Below the pieces are notes generated by a model. The model was given only the letters and a program-made list of their open reading frames with translations. It did no database searches and was not told where the DNA came from. This document shows positions 1-12,120 of a stretch of DNA of 64,000 nt, piece by piece. Every line of letters starts with the position of its first letter. The first letter of the stretch is position 1. Location of the stretch: contig CP136063.1 in NCBI GenBank assembly GCA_032622095.1, forward strand, positions 83,061,980 through 83,125,979, in the 5' to 3' direction. Source of the DNA: Siphonodentalium dalli (Eukaryota > Mollusca > Scaphopoda > Gadilida > Siphonodentaliidae). Position numbers and translations under genes: made by a program.

Positions 1-290
1 CTTACCTTAATATTTTTATGTTCACTTTATAAACTTCACTGAGTCATCTTTGTCATGTATTGAGTTTGATATCTTTTGTTAACAGTTTATAAATCATGTA
101 TGTCTCATGTTTGTTATTTTAATTTATGTGTTTATTATCATTAAATAAAGTTGCATTCCTTAAAAAGATTCTTACCTCAATGTTTTTATGTTCACTTTAT
201 AAACTCCACTGAGTCATCTTTGTCAAGTATTGAATTTGATATCTTTTGTTAACAGTTTATAAATTATGTATGTCTCGTGTTCGTTATTAT
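1..290 (+). repeat. tandem duplication of a ~170 bp 3'UTR-like unit
   Basis: Two direct copies lie at about 1-170 and 171-290. Both run through TTATGTTCACTTTATAAAC and GATATCTTTTGTTAACAG. The first copy ends in TTAAATAAAGTTGCATTCC, which looks like a polyadenylation signal followed by a short downstream segment. This could be the duplicated 3' end of a transcript entering from the left, but no coding exon is visible in the window, so that reading is inference only. Confidence 0.5.
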
Positions 291-299
291 ATTATATAC

Positions 300-1890
300 A
301 CTTTATAGTGTGTTTTCAGAACGAAAAAAAATTGAATAAAATCAACAAATTTGTATATTTAAAAACAATTCAAACGTTGTTGTATTCCATGTCCCAGCCC
401 GGACATATACACCAAATTTCAATAATATTCATTGAGAAACAACGGACCAAACGCTATATAACACCCGTATACATCTTTTATTCCGAATCGGACTCGGGTA
501 CATGTTATAGTAGGTACCGAATTGACACACGTCGACTGGGCGAGTTGGCCATGGGGCGATTAGGCCGATTCCGGCACATTCTATAATTTACCGTATGTAT
601 CCGTTTACGCGTAGTTTACTTTAGAAAGTTCCGCAATTAATACCGTAAATAGAGCGACCTTATTTGACAGAGAATGCCTCTGTTATTGATTATCAAGTTG
701 CTGTTCATTAAAAACGACAAATTCACATGCTCGTTCAAGCGCAGTAGTCTATTTTCCCCATGTTAAAGGACATCCACAAATACTAAATAACGCTAACCTA
801 CTGCCGAATGTTTGACACGACAACTGTTAACATATTTGGGCTGAATTCATCTGACGCGGTATTATTCCTCAAAATAAACAACAAAACCATCGTTACTTGG
901 AAATGTAGTTTGGGCTAACATTTACATAAATCCTCCAGATCAATTATCCGACACACACGTCAGATGAAAAAGTCACATGAAGTAACCGGCCAAATTGGCC
1001 GAAATGATAATGAACCAGTTGCATCAAGTGTTTGTGTTGAAAGCACCCCTTTTAATTAGTCATCACTTACCTTATAAGTGCAGTTAACTTAACTGAAGTT
1101 GTCAAAATATCGTGTCATTCTTTACTCCAGTCCACACATTGGCATAATTAATGAATAAACACATGTGTTATTGGTCAAATATTTAATAATATATCATCAA
1201 AGAAGATAAAAGAACATAATTACTGTTAACAATTTCGAGACAACCCGCGCGAGTTGACTCAGGGGCGGGTAGTCCCGACACAGGGACGTGGCTATAGAGG
1301 GTCTAGATATAGCTAGGCCTATGACAGATATCGATATAGGCCTTTGAAGTTTGACCTATGGGTCGAGTGTTTGGTACACAACTTCAATGAAGGCCCTATT
1401 GGTTTTTTTTTTATAGAATAGGCGCGTGCACACTATTAATTATCTAATAATTTCAACCGTCTTTTTTGACTGGTAAACACCCAGTTATGTTATAGTTAAC
1501 AACTTAACACCCACGAGTTACATTTAGACGTTAAAATTATCATGTGACCGTACCGGCTGCAAAAGTGAACGGAATTTCACAGTAGGCCCCTGGTAGGCCT
1601 ACAGAATAAATTACGTTACTCCCGCCGAAAATTTTGCCGCGAAATTACAGAACTTACAAACTCAAGCTGTCACTCACTATCAGTTAATCTCTAAACTGCA
1701 ACATGATGCATTGAGACAGTAGAACTATCAATTGTCAAAGTGAAGAGAATGTTGTTGGAATTAACAAGAGTCCGTCGGCTATGAAATACCATAATCAATA
1801 TGGTGCATCGGTGCACAGGCAGTGGTAGTTTTATAAAAAAAAAAAAGGACTATAAGTAAGAATAAAGTCATTTATTTACAACAACGGTCA
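300..1890. other. unique AT-rich stretch, no gene recognised
   Basis: I see no long frame, no repeat family shared with the rest of the window and no RNA gene. Short GC-richer patches lie at about 480-610 and 1240-1340. The 106-codon frame at 266-586 begins inside the duplicated repeat and has no recognisable domain. Confidence 0.4.
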
Positions 1891-1991
1891 CATCATTCTC
1901 ATGAAAAAGGTATATAAAACTACCAAAACCTGTGATCGGTGGGCCCTTTTCTGTTTTCACATTTATTTTACTTTACTTATTTGCGCTCGCC

Positions 1992-3365
1992 TATGGGAGG
2001 CCCTTTTCACATTTGTTATTTATTTATGGTTAAGGTCAAATATTTGCTTTTATGAAGTTAAGCCCAAATATTTGCGATTAAGCGCATATATACACAAATA
2101 ACCTCTATCATTTGCACTTAACTTAAGCGCAAATAAAAATTAATATGCATTGATCCCTCTGAATTAATTTTAAATGGCACAGGCCTAAACATATGGGAGG
2201 CCCTTTTCACATTTATTATTTATTTGCGCTTAAGTGCAAATCATTTGTGCTTAAGCACAAATATGTGTCTATCAATTTATTTGCGATTAAGTGCAAATCA
2301 TTTGGGCTTATGCGCAAATACCTAACACTCCATTACTTCCCTCTGATTGAGTCAATCTCATAGTATATTATCATGGGCCCATAATAGTAGCCCCATACAG
2401 ACTCGAAAGTTCCATATGCATATCAGCATCTCTGTCCCTGGTGTCCCATGAATTGGTGCCTCCCAGAGCTCTAGTATATTTTATTAAAGGGACATCTCCT
2501 GCACAGATATATACTAAAGTCTATATATAGGCCTAGTTCAGTCAATCTGCGAAAGCGGTCATGTTGACCTAATATAGGCCCACCATAAGAGGGAAGCAAT
2601 CCCCCAGTAACCCCAGATCCCTTTTATGACCATGGAAATGGTATAGATCTGTGCAGGATATGTCTCTTTTGTAAAAAATATACTAGATCTCTGGGATGGA
2701 GACACAAATTCTTGGGGGCAGGGGTGATGATAATATGAAAATAGGTTTTTTTCCCCCTATTTCAAGTCAATAAGTACACCATATGAAGGAAGCAAGCCCA
2801 CCAGTAAGCCCTAATTCCCTTTTTATGGCCATGGAAATGGTATATCTGTGCAGGAGATGTCCCTTTAATAAAATATTCTAGAGATCTGGGAGTGAGGCAC
2901 CAATTCCTGGGACACCAGGGACAGAGATGCTGATATGCATATGGAAATATAATTTTTCATCAATTTTCGAGTCTGTATGGGGCTACTACTATGGGCCCAT
3001 AATAATATACTATGAGATATGGACTCAATCATTCACAATCAGAGGGAAGTAATTGAGTGTTATGTATTTCCGCTTAAGCGCAAATGATTTACGCTTAAGC
3101 GTAAATAAATTGATAGACACATATTTGCGCTTAACCCCAAATGATTTGCACTTAAGCGCAAATGATTTGCGCTTAAGCGCAAGTGATTTACGCTTAAGCG
3201 CAAATGATTTACACTTAAGCAAAAATATTAAGCGCAAATAAAAAATAAATGTGAAAAGGGCCTCCCATAGTGCTAAAGCATAAATATTTGCGCTTAATTA
3301 CAAATGTCAGAAGTTATTTGCGCTTAAGCTCAAATAAGGAATAAATGTGAATACGGCCTCCCATA
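1992..3365. mobile_element. large fold-back element with GCGCTTAA-rich arms
   Basis: The ends are inverted copies of TATGGGAGGCCCTTTTCAC (about 1992 and 2194 on the left, about 3250-3275 and 3340-3365 on the right). Inside each end is an array of short units such as TTGCGCTTAAGCGCAAATGA (about 2040-2320 and 3065-3340). Further in, long inverted arms carry GGGCCCATAATAGTAGCCCC, CAGCATCTCTGTCCCTGG and GGGACATCTCCTGCACAG on the left and their complements near 2840-3010. A second partial copy of the inner arm lies at about 2590-2740. No transposase frame is present; open frames here are read-through of the GCGCTTAA array. A fold-back or MITE-like element is the best description and the superfamily is unknown. 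Confidence 0.65.
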
Positions 3366-3386
3366 ATACCCTAGTCATTTCAACAA

Positions 3387-5040
3387 TACCAGATATGTTA
3401 TGATGAATGTGTCATAATACAATGCTAAACGAGAAACCTCTACACAATGAAACGCAAGCGAACTTAGCTAAGACACCCGGTATTAATTAACTGGATGGAT
3501 ACAAATTTAGTAGCACCATGCTGTTTCTGTCTTCGGATCGTAGCATCCGCAAAAATGGGAACTCGTTATCAGCACTGCAGTTATCACACAGTGATTTTAT
3601 AGTACGGTATTCAATTTTACAATAGCCACATACTTATAGTAGTTAAATGGGAATTGGGGTAATCGATTAGTCGACTTTGACTCTATTTTTGAATTTTGAT
3701 AAGTCATCTACGAAATACCCTGGTTGTTTCAACACTACCAGAGGATCTGGGGGGGGGGGGGTTGTCCAAGTTAGATTAAGTTAGCAAAAATGTCCATCTG
3801 CACTCCCAGACTAAGGTTCCCAAGTTTCCAACTAATGGCTATTAACTATTTAAATCCAAGATTTTAATGATTAAAAGTATGAAAATATTTGAAAAATTTA
3901 CAAATTCCACCCAAAATGATGAGAAAGATAACCGTCATGATTTTCTGGATCTGCAGCTGTAATGTTTTTATCAGTACTGAGTCTCCAACGTTATTTTTAG
4001 GTCACTTTGGTCGAGACAGTTGAATATTTCTGCAGCTGGAAATTAAAAATTAAACAAAAATATTCCCTACATACCTACCATAATTTTATCCCCGTTAGCG
4101 CGAACAGACAATCTTTTTTTGCTGGCCTTATGGAAAATTGCCATGATAGTGAAGAAAATTATGATTTAATAAATACTTTCCACTAGGAATTTGGGTTTTG
4201 ATGCCTTTGATAATTATACCAATACTTTTATTGTGTCACTGTGTGTGTAATTAATTCGTTATGAGTATGGACTAATGTGTCCGGATATGGTATGATGAAT
4301 GTGTCATAATACATTCTAAACCAGAAAACTATAGACAATGAAGCACAGGCCAACTTAGCTAAGACACCCAGTATTAATTAGCTGGATGGATAAAAATTTA
4401 GTAGCACTGGTTTCCGTCTTCCGATCGTAACACCCATGAAAATGCATGGGAACTCGTTAGCAGCAGTTGTCTTGCAGTGATTTTATAGTACTCAATAGCC
4501 ACATAGTAAAATGGAAGTTTTCCATGGGAATGGAGGTTATCGATTAATAGTCGACTTCGACTCAATTTTTGACTATTGATAATTCGACTATGAAATACCC
4601 TAGTCGTTTCAACACTACTAAAGGATCTTCGTTGGGGGTTGGGAGGTGCACAAGTTAGTTAGCAAAAATATCCATCTGCACTCCCAGACCAACGTTACCA
4701 AGTTTCCAACTAATGGCTATTAAGTATTTAAATCCAAGCTTTTAATGATTAAAAGTATGAAAATATTTGCAAAATTTACAAATTCCACCCAAAATACTGC
4801 ATGGTAAAAAATTAAACAATAAAAACTGGATCTATGGCCATATCATAATGGCACCACAGAGGCATAGTGAAAATTAGGCTCCATCGTACACTGTTATCCC
4901 GTGTGCTCAGGCAGAATAATTTCGCTCAAACTCAGGAAACTTTATGGAATGAGAAAGATAACCGTCATGATTTGCTGGATCTGCAGCTGTAATGTTCTTA
5001 TCAGTATCAGAATCCAATGTTATAATTTTATCATCTTCAA
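3387..5040 (+). repeat. tandem segmental duplication (two diverged ~0.65-0.75 kb copies)
   Basis: Copy 1 (about 3387-4000) and copy 2 (about 4277-5030) share in the same order TATGATGAATGTGTCATAAT, AACTTAGCTAAGACACCC, TATTAATTAACTGGATGGAT, CACTCCCAGACTAA and GATAACCGTCATGATTT. Copy 2 has about 130 extra bases near 4797-4940. Neither copy holds a coding frame. Copy 1 contains a run of ten G at about 3751-3760. Confidence 0.7.
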
Positions 5041-5280
5041 TTCTCCAAATGTTTCCAACTCAATGGTTTTGTGATGGAAATAACATTGATTCAGTTCGAA
5101 AATTGTGGCACCACAGTCAAAGACCATATGTCAAATTATTACTTCAATCAGTTACACATTGCTAGGCAATAATACCAGTAGTAATGATATAATAGTTTGT
5201 GTAACACTTGTAACTTATGGTTTACCAAGACAAAAACTAAGAGAAAGAAAAACAGGTTATGCAAAATTGTAAAATTTGCA

Positions 5281-5315
5281 GGCCTGCACCAGCGTAGCTC
5301 CCCGTCATGAAAGGG
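5281..5315 (+). mobile_element. PB-1 MITE right-end fragment
   Basis: The segment reads CTGCACCAGCGTAGCTCC and then CATGAAAGGGTTAA, matching the right end of the TTAA-targeting PB-1 family described at 11108. The left part is missing. Confidence 0.6.
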
Positions 5316-5340
5316 TTAAAGGCCTGACCTCGTCAAGCAT

Positions 5341-6360
5341 CACACGAGACAATCATTTTGACAATTCTGCAACCAATTTCACGATTCTGCGGCTTGACAA
5401 CCACGGTGCTACGGCAGTTTAACGATTCTGCGACCATATTAGACGAGATATTTTATGACAAACTTAGATACAGGAGCTTTTACTGAATTGAGACAACAAA
5501 AGTGGGCTTCTTCTTGTTTTGATTGTATAGAGTAGACTTTGCAGGTCCACCAGATTGACTCACGGAATACATGTATACGGGGATGAGATTTATACATATG
5601 TCAGAATGCTCAATTAGTGACTGGTGGATATCTCTTATGTGACTTGGTCTCTATGGCATCACATGTGGGGATCAGTATAAACACAGTACTGTATTGAATC
5701 CATGATCTGTTCATTGCAACGAAGGCATGGTGACTAACATCACTGATGCAGCATACATGAGCTTACTTGCAGAACTAAGCTGCCCGATCAGGGTCAGATA
5801 CGTTGTATACAAATGAAAATTATCATTCAATGAGTCGCACAATCATCGTTGTCATGTTCGAACCCGGGGCGTTGCCAAATAATTGACATTGTTACTGCAT
5901 TCTGTGTCGAGTTTAATCGAATATTGCGTCAATTGAGGTATGAATTTGACAAATCCTACATTTATGCTTATCAAAGATTACGTTGGATGTTAATTTTCAC
6001 ACTGCTAATGTCCCCTTGTAGCCCAAGAAATGACTTTTAGCGATCGGTTCGTGGTTTGATCTGATATGGTCCCCATTTGACCGAGCCGATTGTGACTCAT
6101 TTTATGTATAGATCTCATCCCTGTATGTATTCCGTGAGTCAATCTGGTGGACATGCAAATTCTACTCTATACAATCAAAACAAGAAGAAGCACACTTTTG
6201 TTGTCCCAATTCAGTAAAAAGCTCCTGTATCTAAGTTTGTCATAAAATATCATGTATAATAAGGTCGCAGAATCGTTAAACTGCCATATCACCGTGGTTG
6301 TCAAGCCGCAGAATCATGAAATTGGTTGCAGAATCGTCAAAATGATTGTGTCGTGTGAGC
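5341..6360. mobile_element. fold-back element with ~260 bp inverted arms
   Basis: The left arm (about 5341-5600) and right arm (about 6110-6360) are inverted copies. Left ACACGAGACAATCATTTTGA pairs with right TCAAAATGATTGTGTCGTGT. Left AGATACAGGAGCTTTTACTG pairs with right GTAAAAAGCTCCTGTATCTA. Left CACCAGATTGACTCACGGAA pairs with right TTCCGTGAGTCAATCTGGTG. The ~510 bp spacer has only a 63-codon frame (5849-6040) with no recognised domain. Confidence 0.75.
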
Positions 6361-6656
6361 ATACCGAGAACAGTTGTATTCTATTATGTTGCATGCAGAC
6401 TTGGTTCTTCGCATACTGCATTGGTAATCCTATCACGCACCCGGTGCATGTATCTAAAATTTGGCTGTATGAACATTTCAAATTTTAGCATTGCCTGCCC
6501 TGCCTGTTCTGACTACCAATTGGAGTAACTTTAATAGTTCGACACTGGGTCAAAATTTCAAATTTTGTTTACTCTTAATAAAAGATCAAAATACAAATCC
6601 TGTGAATGCCTTTGATTTCATCCGCATAAATTGTCTTGGTTTCTCATAAAAACGGA

Positions 6657-7178
6657 CTGGCTAGAGTGCTGTATTATATGGTACTCTAGCCGAACTGCTA
6701 GAGTGTAGTATATGGTACTCTAGCCGAACTGCTAGAGTGTAGTATACTACTCTAGCCGAACTGCTAGAGTAGGTACCGTAGATTATTTCGTTGCTTGGCA
6801 CGCACGTACGTAGAATGACGTCAACTGTGCGGATTCGTCACCAATATGGCGCAATTATCTGCATATTGACATGCCGCCAACCAAATACTCAGATCAAACA
6901 CGGTACTTAGCAGTTTGCTGGGTAAAGTGTCGTATGCATATTAAGGCCCCGGCACTTTAGCAGTTCGGCTAAAGTGCCGTATATGGTACTTTAGCAGTTT
7001 GGCCAGAGTGCCATATACGGTACTTTAGCAGTTCGGCTAGAGTGCCGTATACGGTACTTTAGCAGCCCGGCTAATGTGCCGTATATATGGTACTCAAGTC
7101 GCACTTTAGCAGTTTGGCTAGAGTGCCGTATAAGGTACTCTAGCAGTTCAGCTATACGGTACTCTAGCCACGGCCTTA
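6657..7178. repeat. palindromic TAGAGTGCC / GGTACTCTAG array
   Basis: Short units built from GGTACTCTAGCCGAACTGC and its complement GCAGTTCGGCTAGAGTGCC are repeated about four times on the left (6657-6775) and seven or more times on the right (6945-7178), mostly in inverted orientation. A ~170 bp spacer holds GCACGCACGTACGTAGAATG. Some units on the right carry ACTTTAG in place of ACTCTAG. Frames across it are repeat translations. Confidence 0.75.
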
Positions 7179-7199
7179 TAAAAAAGGCCATGTCGTTGG

Positions 7200-8712
7200 G
7201 ACGTGAATCATATTATCCACATCATTATTTCCAACAGCCGGTTCATGACATCTCTGATACACGGTGGGGAATCACGTGGTTTCGAGTTGATGAGTATCAC
7301 GGATTCAAAATGGCCGAGGCGATCTAAAACGCGACCAGAAGCGAGGAAAAAAGGTAATAAACTAAGATATGACATTTACAGTAATGCTCTAATTAATCGA
7401 CCTCGACGAGAGCTTCCGATGAATGGCAACAAGCCACATTTCCGACTAAATCCTGAAAAAGTTACCCATAATTCTGCTGTGGTTAAGAGGTCGATTAATT
7501 AGAGCATTACTGTACATAGTATGTTGACAGCTACAAGCAGATGCTATACTATTTTTCAAACAAGCTTATACCTCATTTATGTCCAAATTCATATTTGTTT
7601 GCTCTAACATTCTGACCAAAGTTGTCAGTCGAAGGATTTTCCAAGATGTATGGACTGGTGTATTCCACGCACCTCCGACTGGCAACTTTGGTCAGAATGT
7701 GATAGAAAACCACTACTGTATACACCCATCAGTAATCCCATCCTCGAAGATAAGCCCAGTCTGGGTTTTTTACCCTAAACAAAACATGGGGTGGTCCTCG
7801 TAGATAAGCCCACCCCCATTTTTGAGCATTTGGATGGTGAATACAATCATGTCTCTATCCTGTAGAATAGGAGAAGATACTCAAGCTCATCTTTTATTAT
7901 TTTTTCCAGTTGTTTTTCTTAAATAATAAAGATGTTTATTAGTACACACTTATGTTAATATTTTTGTGAATTATACACATCTTATTCTATTAGTTGTTGG
8001 ATCAATCAAAGAGGTATCAATTCAATAAAATCAAAGATGTCACTTATTGTTCACACCTCTATCAGATTAAATCCAATGGGATGTGGAATAAAAGTGGTGT
8101 TTTTGTAGGATCCTTTGATAATGCAGAAGAGTGACCTGCATCACACAGTTGTGTTTTTATAAGAATTAGCTTGATTAATAATCATTTATAGTGTAACTAC
8201 ATTAACTTGTGAACTCATCATACAACCCTATTGTGTTTACAAATTAATCCCAAAATGTACAACCTTATTCAAAATGATTCCAAATGCATAGAACTCTCTG
8301 TCACTGTTTTTGGTTATTATCATATGATTTTATCTTAATAATATAAATAAAACACATTATTATCTTTATTCAATACAAAAATATGGTATTGGTATAAAAT
8401 ATGATGTTAGGTCGGCACCTCAAGGCTAACAGAATTTTTGCTCAGGGGGGTCCTCGTGATTAAGCCCAGTACCCACTTTTTGAGCAAAAATGTGCACGAG
8501 CCCCCCCAGGCTTACTGACGGGTGTATACAGTAAGTATTTCCGAACAAATAAGGTATCAACTTGTTTCAAAAATAAACCAGCATATGCTCGTAACAGACA
8601 AACTGCTATGTTTTGTGTCAGTTCCTCGTATATTATGATTTTGCGCGTTTGCACATTTTGAATGCGTGGTACTCACCAACCTCGAAACCACGTGATTCCC
8701 CACCGTGTGATA
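7200..8712. mobile_element. fold-back element interrupted by MITE A1 and a small palindrome
   Basis: Left 7258-7312 (CACGGTGGGGAATCACGTGG and following) is an inverted copy of 8657-8711. A second inverted pair is ACTGTATACACCCATCAGTA (about 7713) against TACTGACGGGTGTATACAGT (about 8511). The left arm carries family A copy A1 (7379-7512) and a 95 bp palindrome (7609-7703) whose arms begin CATTCTGACCAAAGTTG. No transposase is visible. Confidence 0.55.
7379..7512. mobile_element. family A MITE, copy A1 (left arm mostly deleted)
   Basis: Starts CAGTAATGCTCTAATTAATC and ends GATTAATTAGAGCATTACTG, flanked by TA on both sides. The interior holds the family hairpin arm AGCTTCCGATGAATGGCAAC, but most of the left arm is gone. 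Confidence 0.85.
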
Positions 8713-8819
8713 AGTCACTACAGTATTGTGAAAGTGGACTTCCATATATTTCAGTGCCGAAAGGGCATCACGCGATCAGTGCACTGGCTTAATTCACACG
8801 CTGGTGATTTAGTTATTTA

Positions 8820-10023
8820 TTATCCCCCGCATACAATGTTTGGCGGGGGATATAGGAATGGGCTCTGTCCATCTGTCCTAGAGTCCATCCTAGAGTCCGT
8901 CCATCCATCCGCAACAACTTTGAAGCTTTATATCTTGGTCATTATCAGTCGGATTTATTTGATCTTCGGTATGCTGATGAACCAACATGGGGGGGGGGAG
9001 AGTAATCAACAAACGGCGGGTTTCGTCCATTGATTTTTTTCGGCGTTACGGCCCTTATTGAGTAATGGAACTTAAAAATTAGAATTAATTCAATTTATGA
9101 CCATGTTATGTTTATGTTTACCTTACGAGTGCTAGAATATATTCACCAGAATATGACGACATCACTTTTTGACGTCAATTGAGTTTGCATACTTTAAAAT
9201 ATGTAAACTGCAGCAAATGTGTTTTTTCACATTTCAATTGACAAATGATGTGGTATTCAGAACAATAGCATGTCTTCTATGGAATAAACATGTTTATTAT
9301 CGCAATTGTGACATTTGATTACATTTATTTGTGGTTTTATGTGAGCTGTTTACTAGCACATAAAAATATAAATGGTATCGGGACGTTCTCGTACGTAAAA
9401 CAGCATCTCGCTATCCAAATATCTTAGCCAGTTTACGTACGAGCAAACTTGCCAGCAGCCATCTTGTTTATCTGGAAATTGAGGATTTTTTTGTCCTTCT
9501 GTGCATATATGATCTTGACCAATGGTTTAATGTAGGATCTAAATGAATTTTGTATGGAGGTTAACCATCATGAATGCTTTCAAAAGAGGGGCAAATGACG
9601 TTCACATTTTCCATTTTAGAGTTATCCTTCTTTCTTTATCTGGAAATTATTTTTTGTCCATTCATGCTGATATCTCAGCCATGGGTTATCAGATCTGAAT
9701 GAAATTTGGTGTGGAGGTTTGTCATCACGAATGCTTTCAAAACACTACCCCAATGATTTTCGCATTATCATTTTGTCTGAATTATCAACCATATAGTTTG
9801 TCAATTTTTCATGATTTTAGTTTGTCCAGCTTGATAACTGAACAGATATGAACCGATTTCAATAATTTTTTAATTCATGCACGTTTTATTCAATCATCAC
9901 AGGCCAAACTAAGACATCTTTTTTGAAATTAATAAAAATTAAAAAAAATTAATAAACCTCAGCAGTAAGCTACCTTTGCGGGAGGGGGGGGGGGGGGTGG
10001 GGATACTCTGGGCAGTATACTTG
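8820..10023 (+). mobile_element. family G element G3 (GC-hairpin 5' end, tandem interior)
   Basis: The 5' end after a TTA reads TTATCCCCCGCATACAATG and pairs with GGCGGGGGATA shortly after, forming a GC-rich hairpin, followed by CCATCTGTCC and CCGTCCATCC runs. The interior has two partly similar ~180 bp units (about 9470-9640 and 9650-9800) around ATCTGGAAATT and GAATGCTTTCAAAA. The right end has a long G run and GGGCAGTATACTTG. There is no coding frame of note. Also inside is a short inverted pair TCTCGTACGTAAAAC / GTTTACGTACGAGC (9384-9446). Assignment rests on shared ends with G1, G2 and G4. Confidence 0.55.
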
Positions 10024-10024
10024 T

Positions 10025-10470
10025 TGTTTTATGTAACCCGCGCTTGGTGAAACCATTAGCATTTATCAAGAGATCAATGCATTGGCCATTGTTTATACAA
10101 TCTATTATAGAAGGGATCAGATGTGGTAGTATATAAACAATAACAAATAGATCACCATCCTGCCCAGCCTTTGGCTGTAATCAACTCAAAAAAACCACTG
10201 ACAAATGACTCATACTTGTATTTTTAATAAATTGATTTTCATCTCTGAAAACAGACATACATACCCCTGGTATACAATGCCTGATATTCGTTTTCAGTGA
10301 ATCTTGATATTTATTCCACCAACATAGAGTAAATTATTTCGTTGGAATCATGTTAATTTCATGGTCTGGCCCTCACAAATTAAAAGGATTTTAAAGTAAG
10401 TTTGAAAATCTGCTTCATTCAACAAACTTGGTCAGAGTTAAGAGCCAGTTGTCAATGAAATAGACCAGCC
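10025..10470. other. no feature recognised
   Basis: Unique AT-rich sequence without a supported gene or recognised repeat. Confidence 0.35.
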
Positions 10471-10473
10471 AGA

Positions 10474-10687
10474 CAGTAATGCCCTGGATAATTGACTCCT
10501 TAACCATAGCAGAATTATGGGTAACTTTTCAGGATTTAGTCAGAAATATGGCTTGTTGCCATTCATCGGAAGGTTTCAGTGAGATCTTTCCGATGAATGG
10601 CAACAAGCCATATTTCCGACTAAATCCTGAAATGTTACCCATTATTCTGCTGTGGTTAAGGAGTCGGGATTATTTAGGGCATTACAG
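10474..10687. mobile_element. family A MITE, copy A2
   Basis: A long hairpin. CAGTAATGCCCTGGATAATT at the left pairs with the right end ATTACAG. The arms contain GGATTTAGTCAGAAATATGG and CCATATTTCCGACTAAATCC around a loop at about 10570-10585. The right terminal base pattern is degraded (CATTACAG for CATTACTG). Confidence 0.85.
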
Positions 10688-11107
10688 TAAATACATGTAT
10701 ACTATTTTGAAATCCAAATGAGGCCATTTTTACATGTCTGCCTTGTCTTTTATTGAAATTTTGTGATATATTCTCAATACAAACATTAATTTCCAGCAAA
10801 AATTGAATTACATTGCAGCTCATTGAGTCTTATATGGGGAGACTTGGTTCTTTGCCAAACAATTTGCGAACACGGCTGTACATTCTAATTTGTTCGGAGG
10901 ACAGTCATCTGTCATCGGTAATAGAATCCTGTCACCAACTTAATCAGCTCATTCTGATCAGCTCATTAGGTCTGTCTCTCGTAATCTAACATTCAGTCAC
11001 TGCACTGCATACTGCATTATCACAACCAAGGGCACTCTGGATTCGAATATAACTCACAGCTTGTACATGTAGGGCATCCTCGTAATTATCATCTATTCAT
11101 AATTTAA

Positions 11108-11346
11108 CCCTTCCATTACTAGAGCTTCCTGAAATTTGAGAAAACCCTGTGCCAATGCATTCTCTTATATATATATATGCGATTCACCAATACTTTGGCA
11201 TAACAGCTAGTATTTACCTTTACCTTGTAAGCCAGTGCATTCTCTTATATATGTGAGGCTTTCTATGGGAAACTCACATATTTAAGAGAATGCACTGGCA
11301 CAGGATCTTTTAATGCTTCACCAGCGCAGCTCCCTTCATGAAAGAG
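11108..11346. mobile_element. PB-1 MITE (TTAA target), full copy
   Basis: TTAA flanks both sides. The left end reads CCCTTCCATTACTAGAGC, with CCCTGTGCCAATGCATTCTC further in. The right end reads GCTCCCTTCATGAAAGAG. Inside are one truncated and one complete copy of the ~65 bp hairpin core, GCCAGTGCATTCTCTTATAT paired with TTAAGAGAATGCACTGGC (11234-11302). The TTAA target and CCC-starting ends are as in piggyBac-type elements. It abuts the next element, sharing one TTAA. Confidence 0.7.
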
Positions 11347-11350
11347 TTAA

Positions 11351-11614
11351 CCTTTTCTTTACTAAATGGATTCTCACACTCGGTTATAAAAGTACATGTA
11401 TATATTGGAATTGTCTATTATTTGTTTGGAGGGATTAATTATCAGGAAAACTAAGTAGATGACATATAATACAAATACAGAAGAATTAATAAGTCCTATT
11501 TATTCGAGGGAATTGTTCAGATAATAAGTTCAACAATAGCCATTTGTTGAACTTATTATCTGAACATTTCGTAAGGGATAACTATTCATCAAAGAGTATT
11601 TAGTATAGAAAGGG
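11351..11614. mobile_element. PB-4 MITE (TTAA target), full copy
   Basis: The left end CCTTTTCTTTACTAAATGG follows TTAA and the right end TTTAGTATAGAAAGGG precedes TCAA. A central hairpin pairs CAGATAATAAGTTCAACAA with TTGTTGAACTTATTATCTG (about 11518-11567). Inverted subterminal sequence near the right end (GGATAACTATTCATCAAAGA) matches the left arm of other copies. Confidence 0.75.
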
Positions 11615-12120
11615 TCAATGGTAAAGCTACGTGGAGGGGGATCTTGAACAAATTTACAGACACAAGTTTGGAATATTTGTTTTTCGTTATCTGACCACCA
11701 CTCGCCCCTTCTGCAAATTTTTGTTGTTTGAACACATAATAAATGGGCTACATAGCTTTTTGTCTGTCACAGCACGATCGGCTACATTTTAATGTTATTT
11801 ACACATCTCTAATGATTTTGATCATATCACTAAAAAGCGCAATATAGAATTGAATTTCATTAGCCCTGTACCACTATCCTGTCTACAAAGAAACTATAAA
11901 CTCAACAATAGGATTTTTGTCTCCGCCATAAACCATCTTTGGTTATCAAATTTGTACGATTTTTGAATAAAATTATGACCGCCGGCAGCCATCTAAATAA
12001 TTTGGCACACTCTACAGAACACATCCCTTATCCAGGCCTGCAAATTTGAGGTGAACAACCGTTCAGTTTACCTGGAGGTTACCTAAAATGAAAATGCCAC
12101 GAAAAAAAGAAGGTTTTCTG

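Noticed and set aside
3025-3241. Repetitive frames ALKRKSF and LRLSANDL on opposite strands
   Set aside because: Translation of the GCGCTTAA array in a fold-back element.
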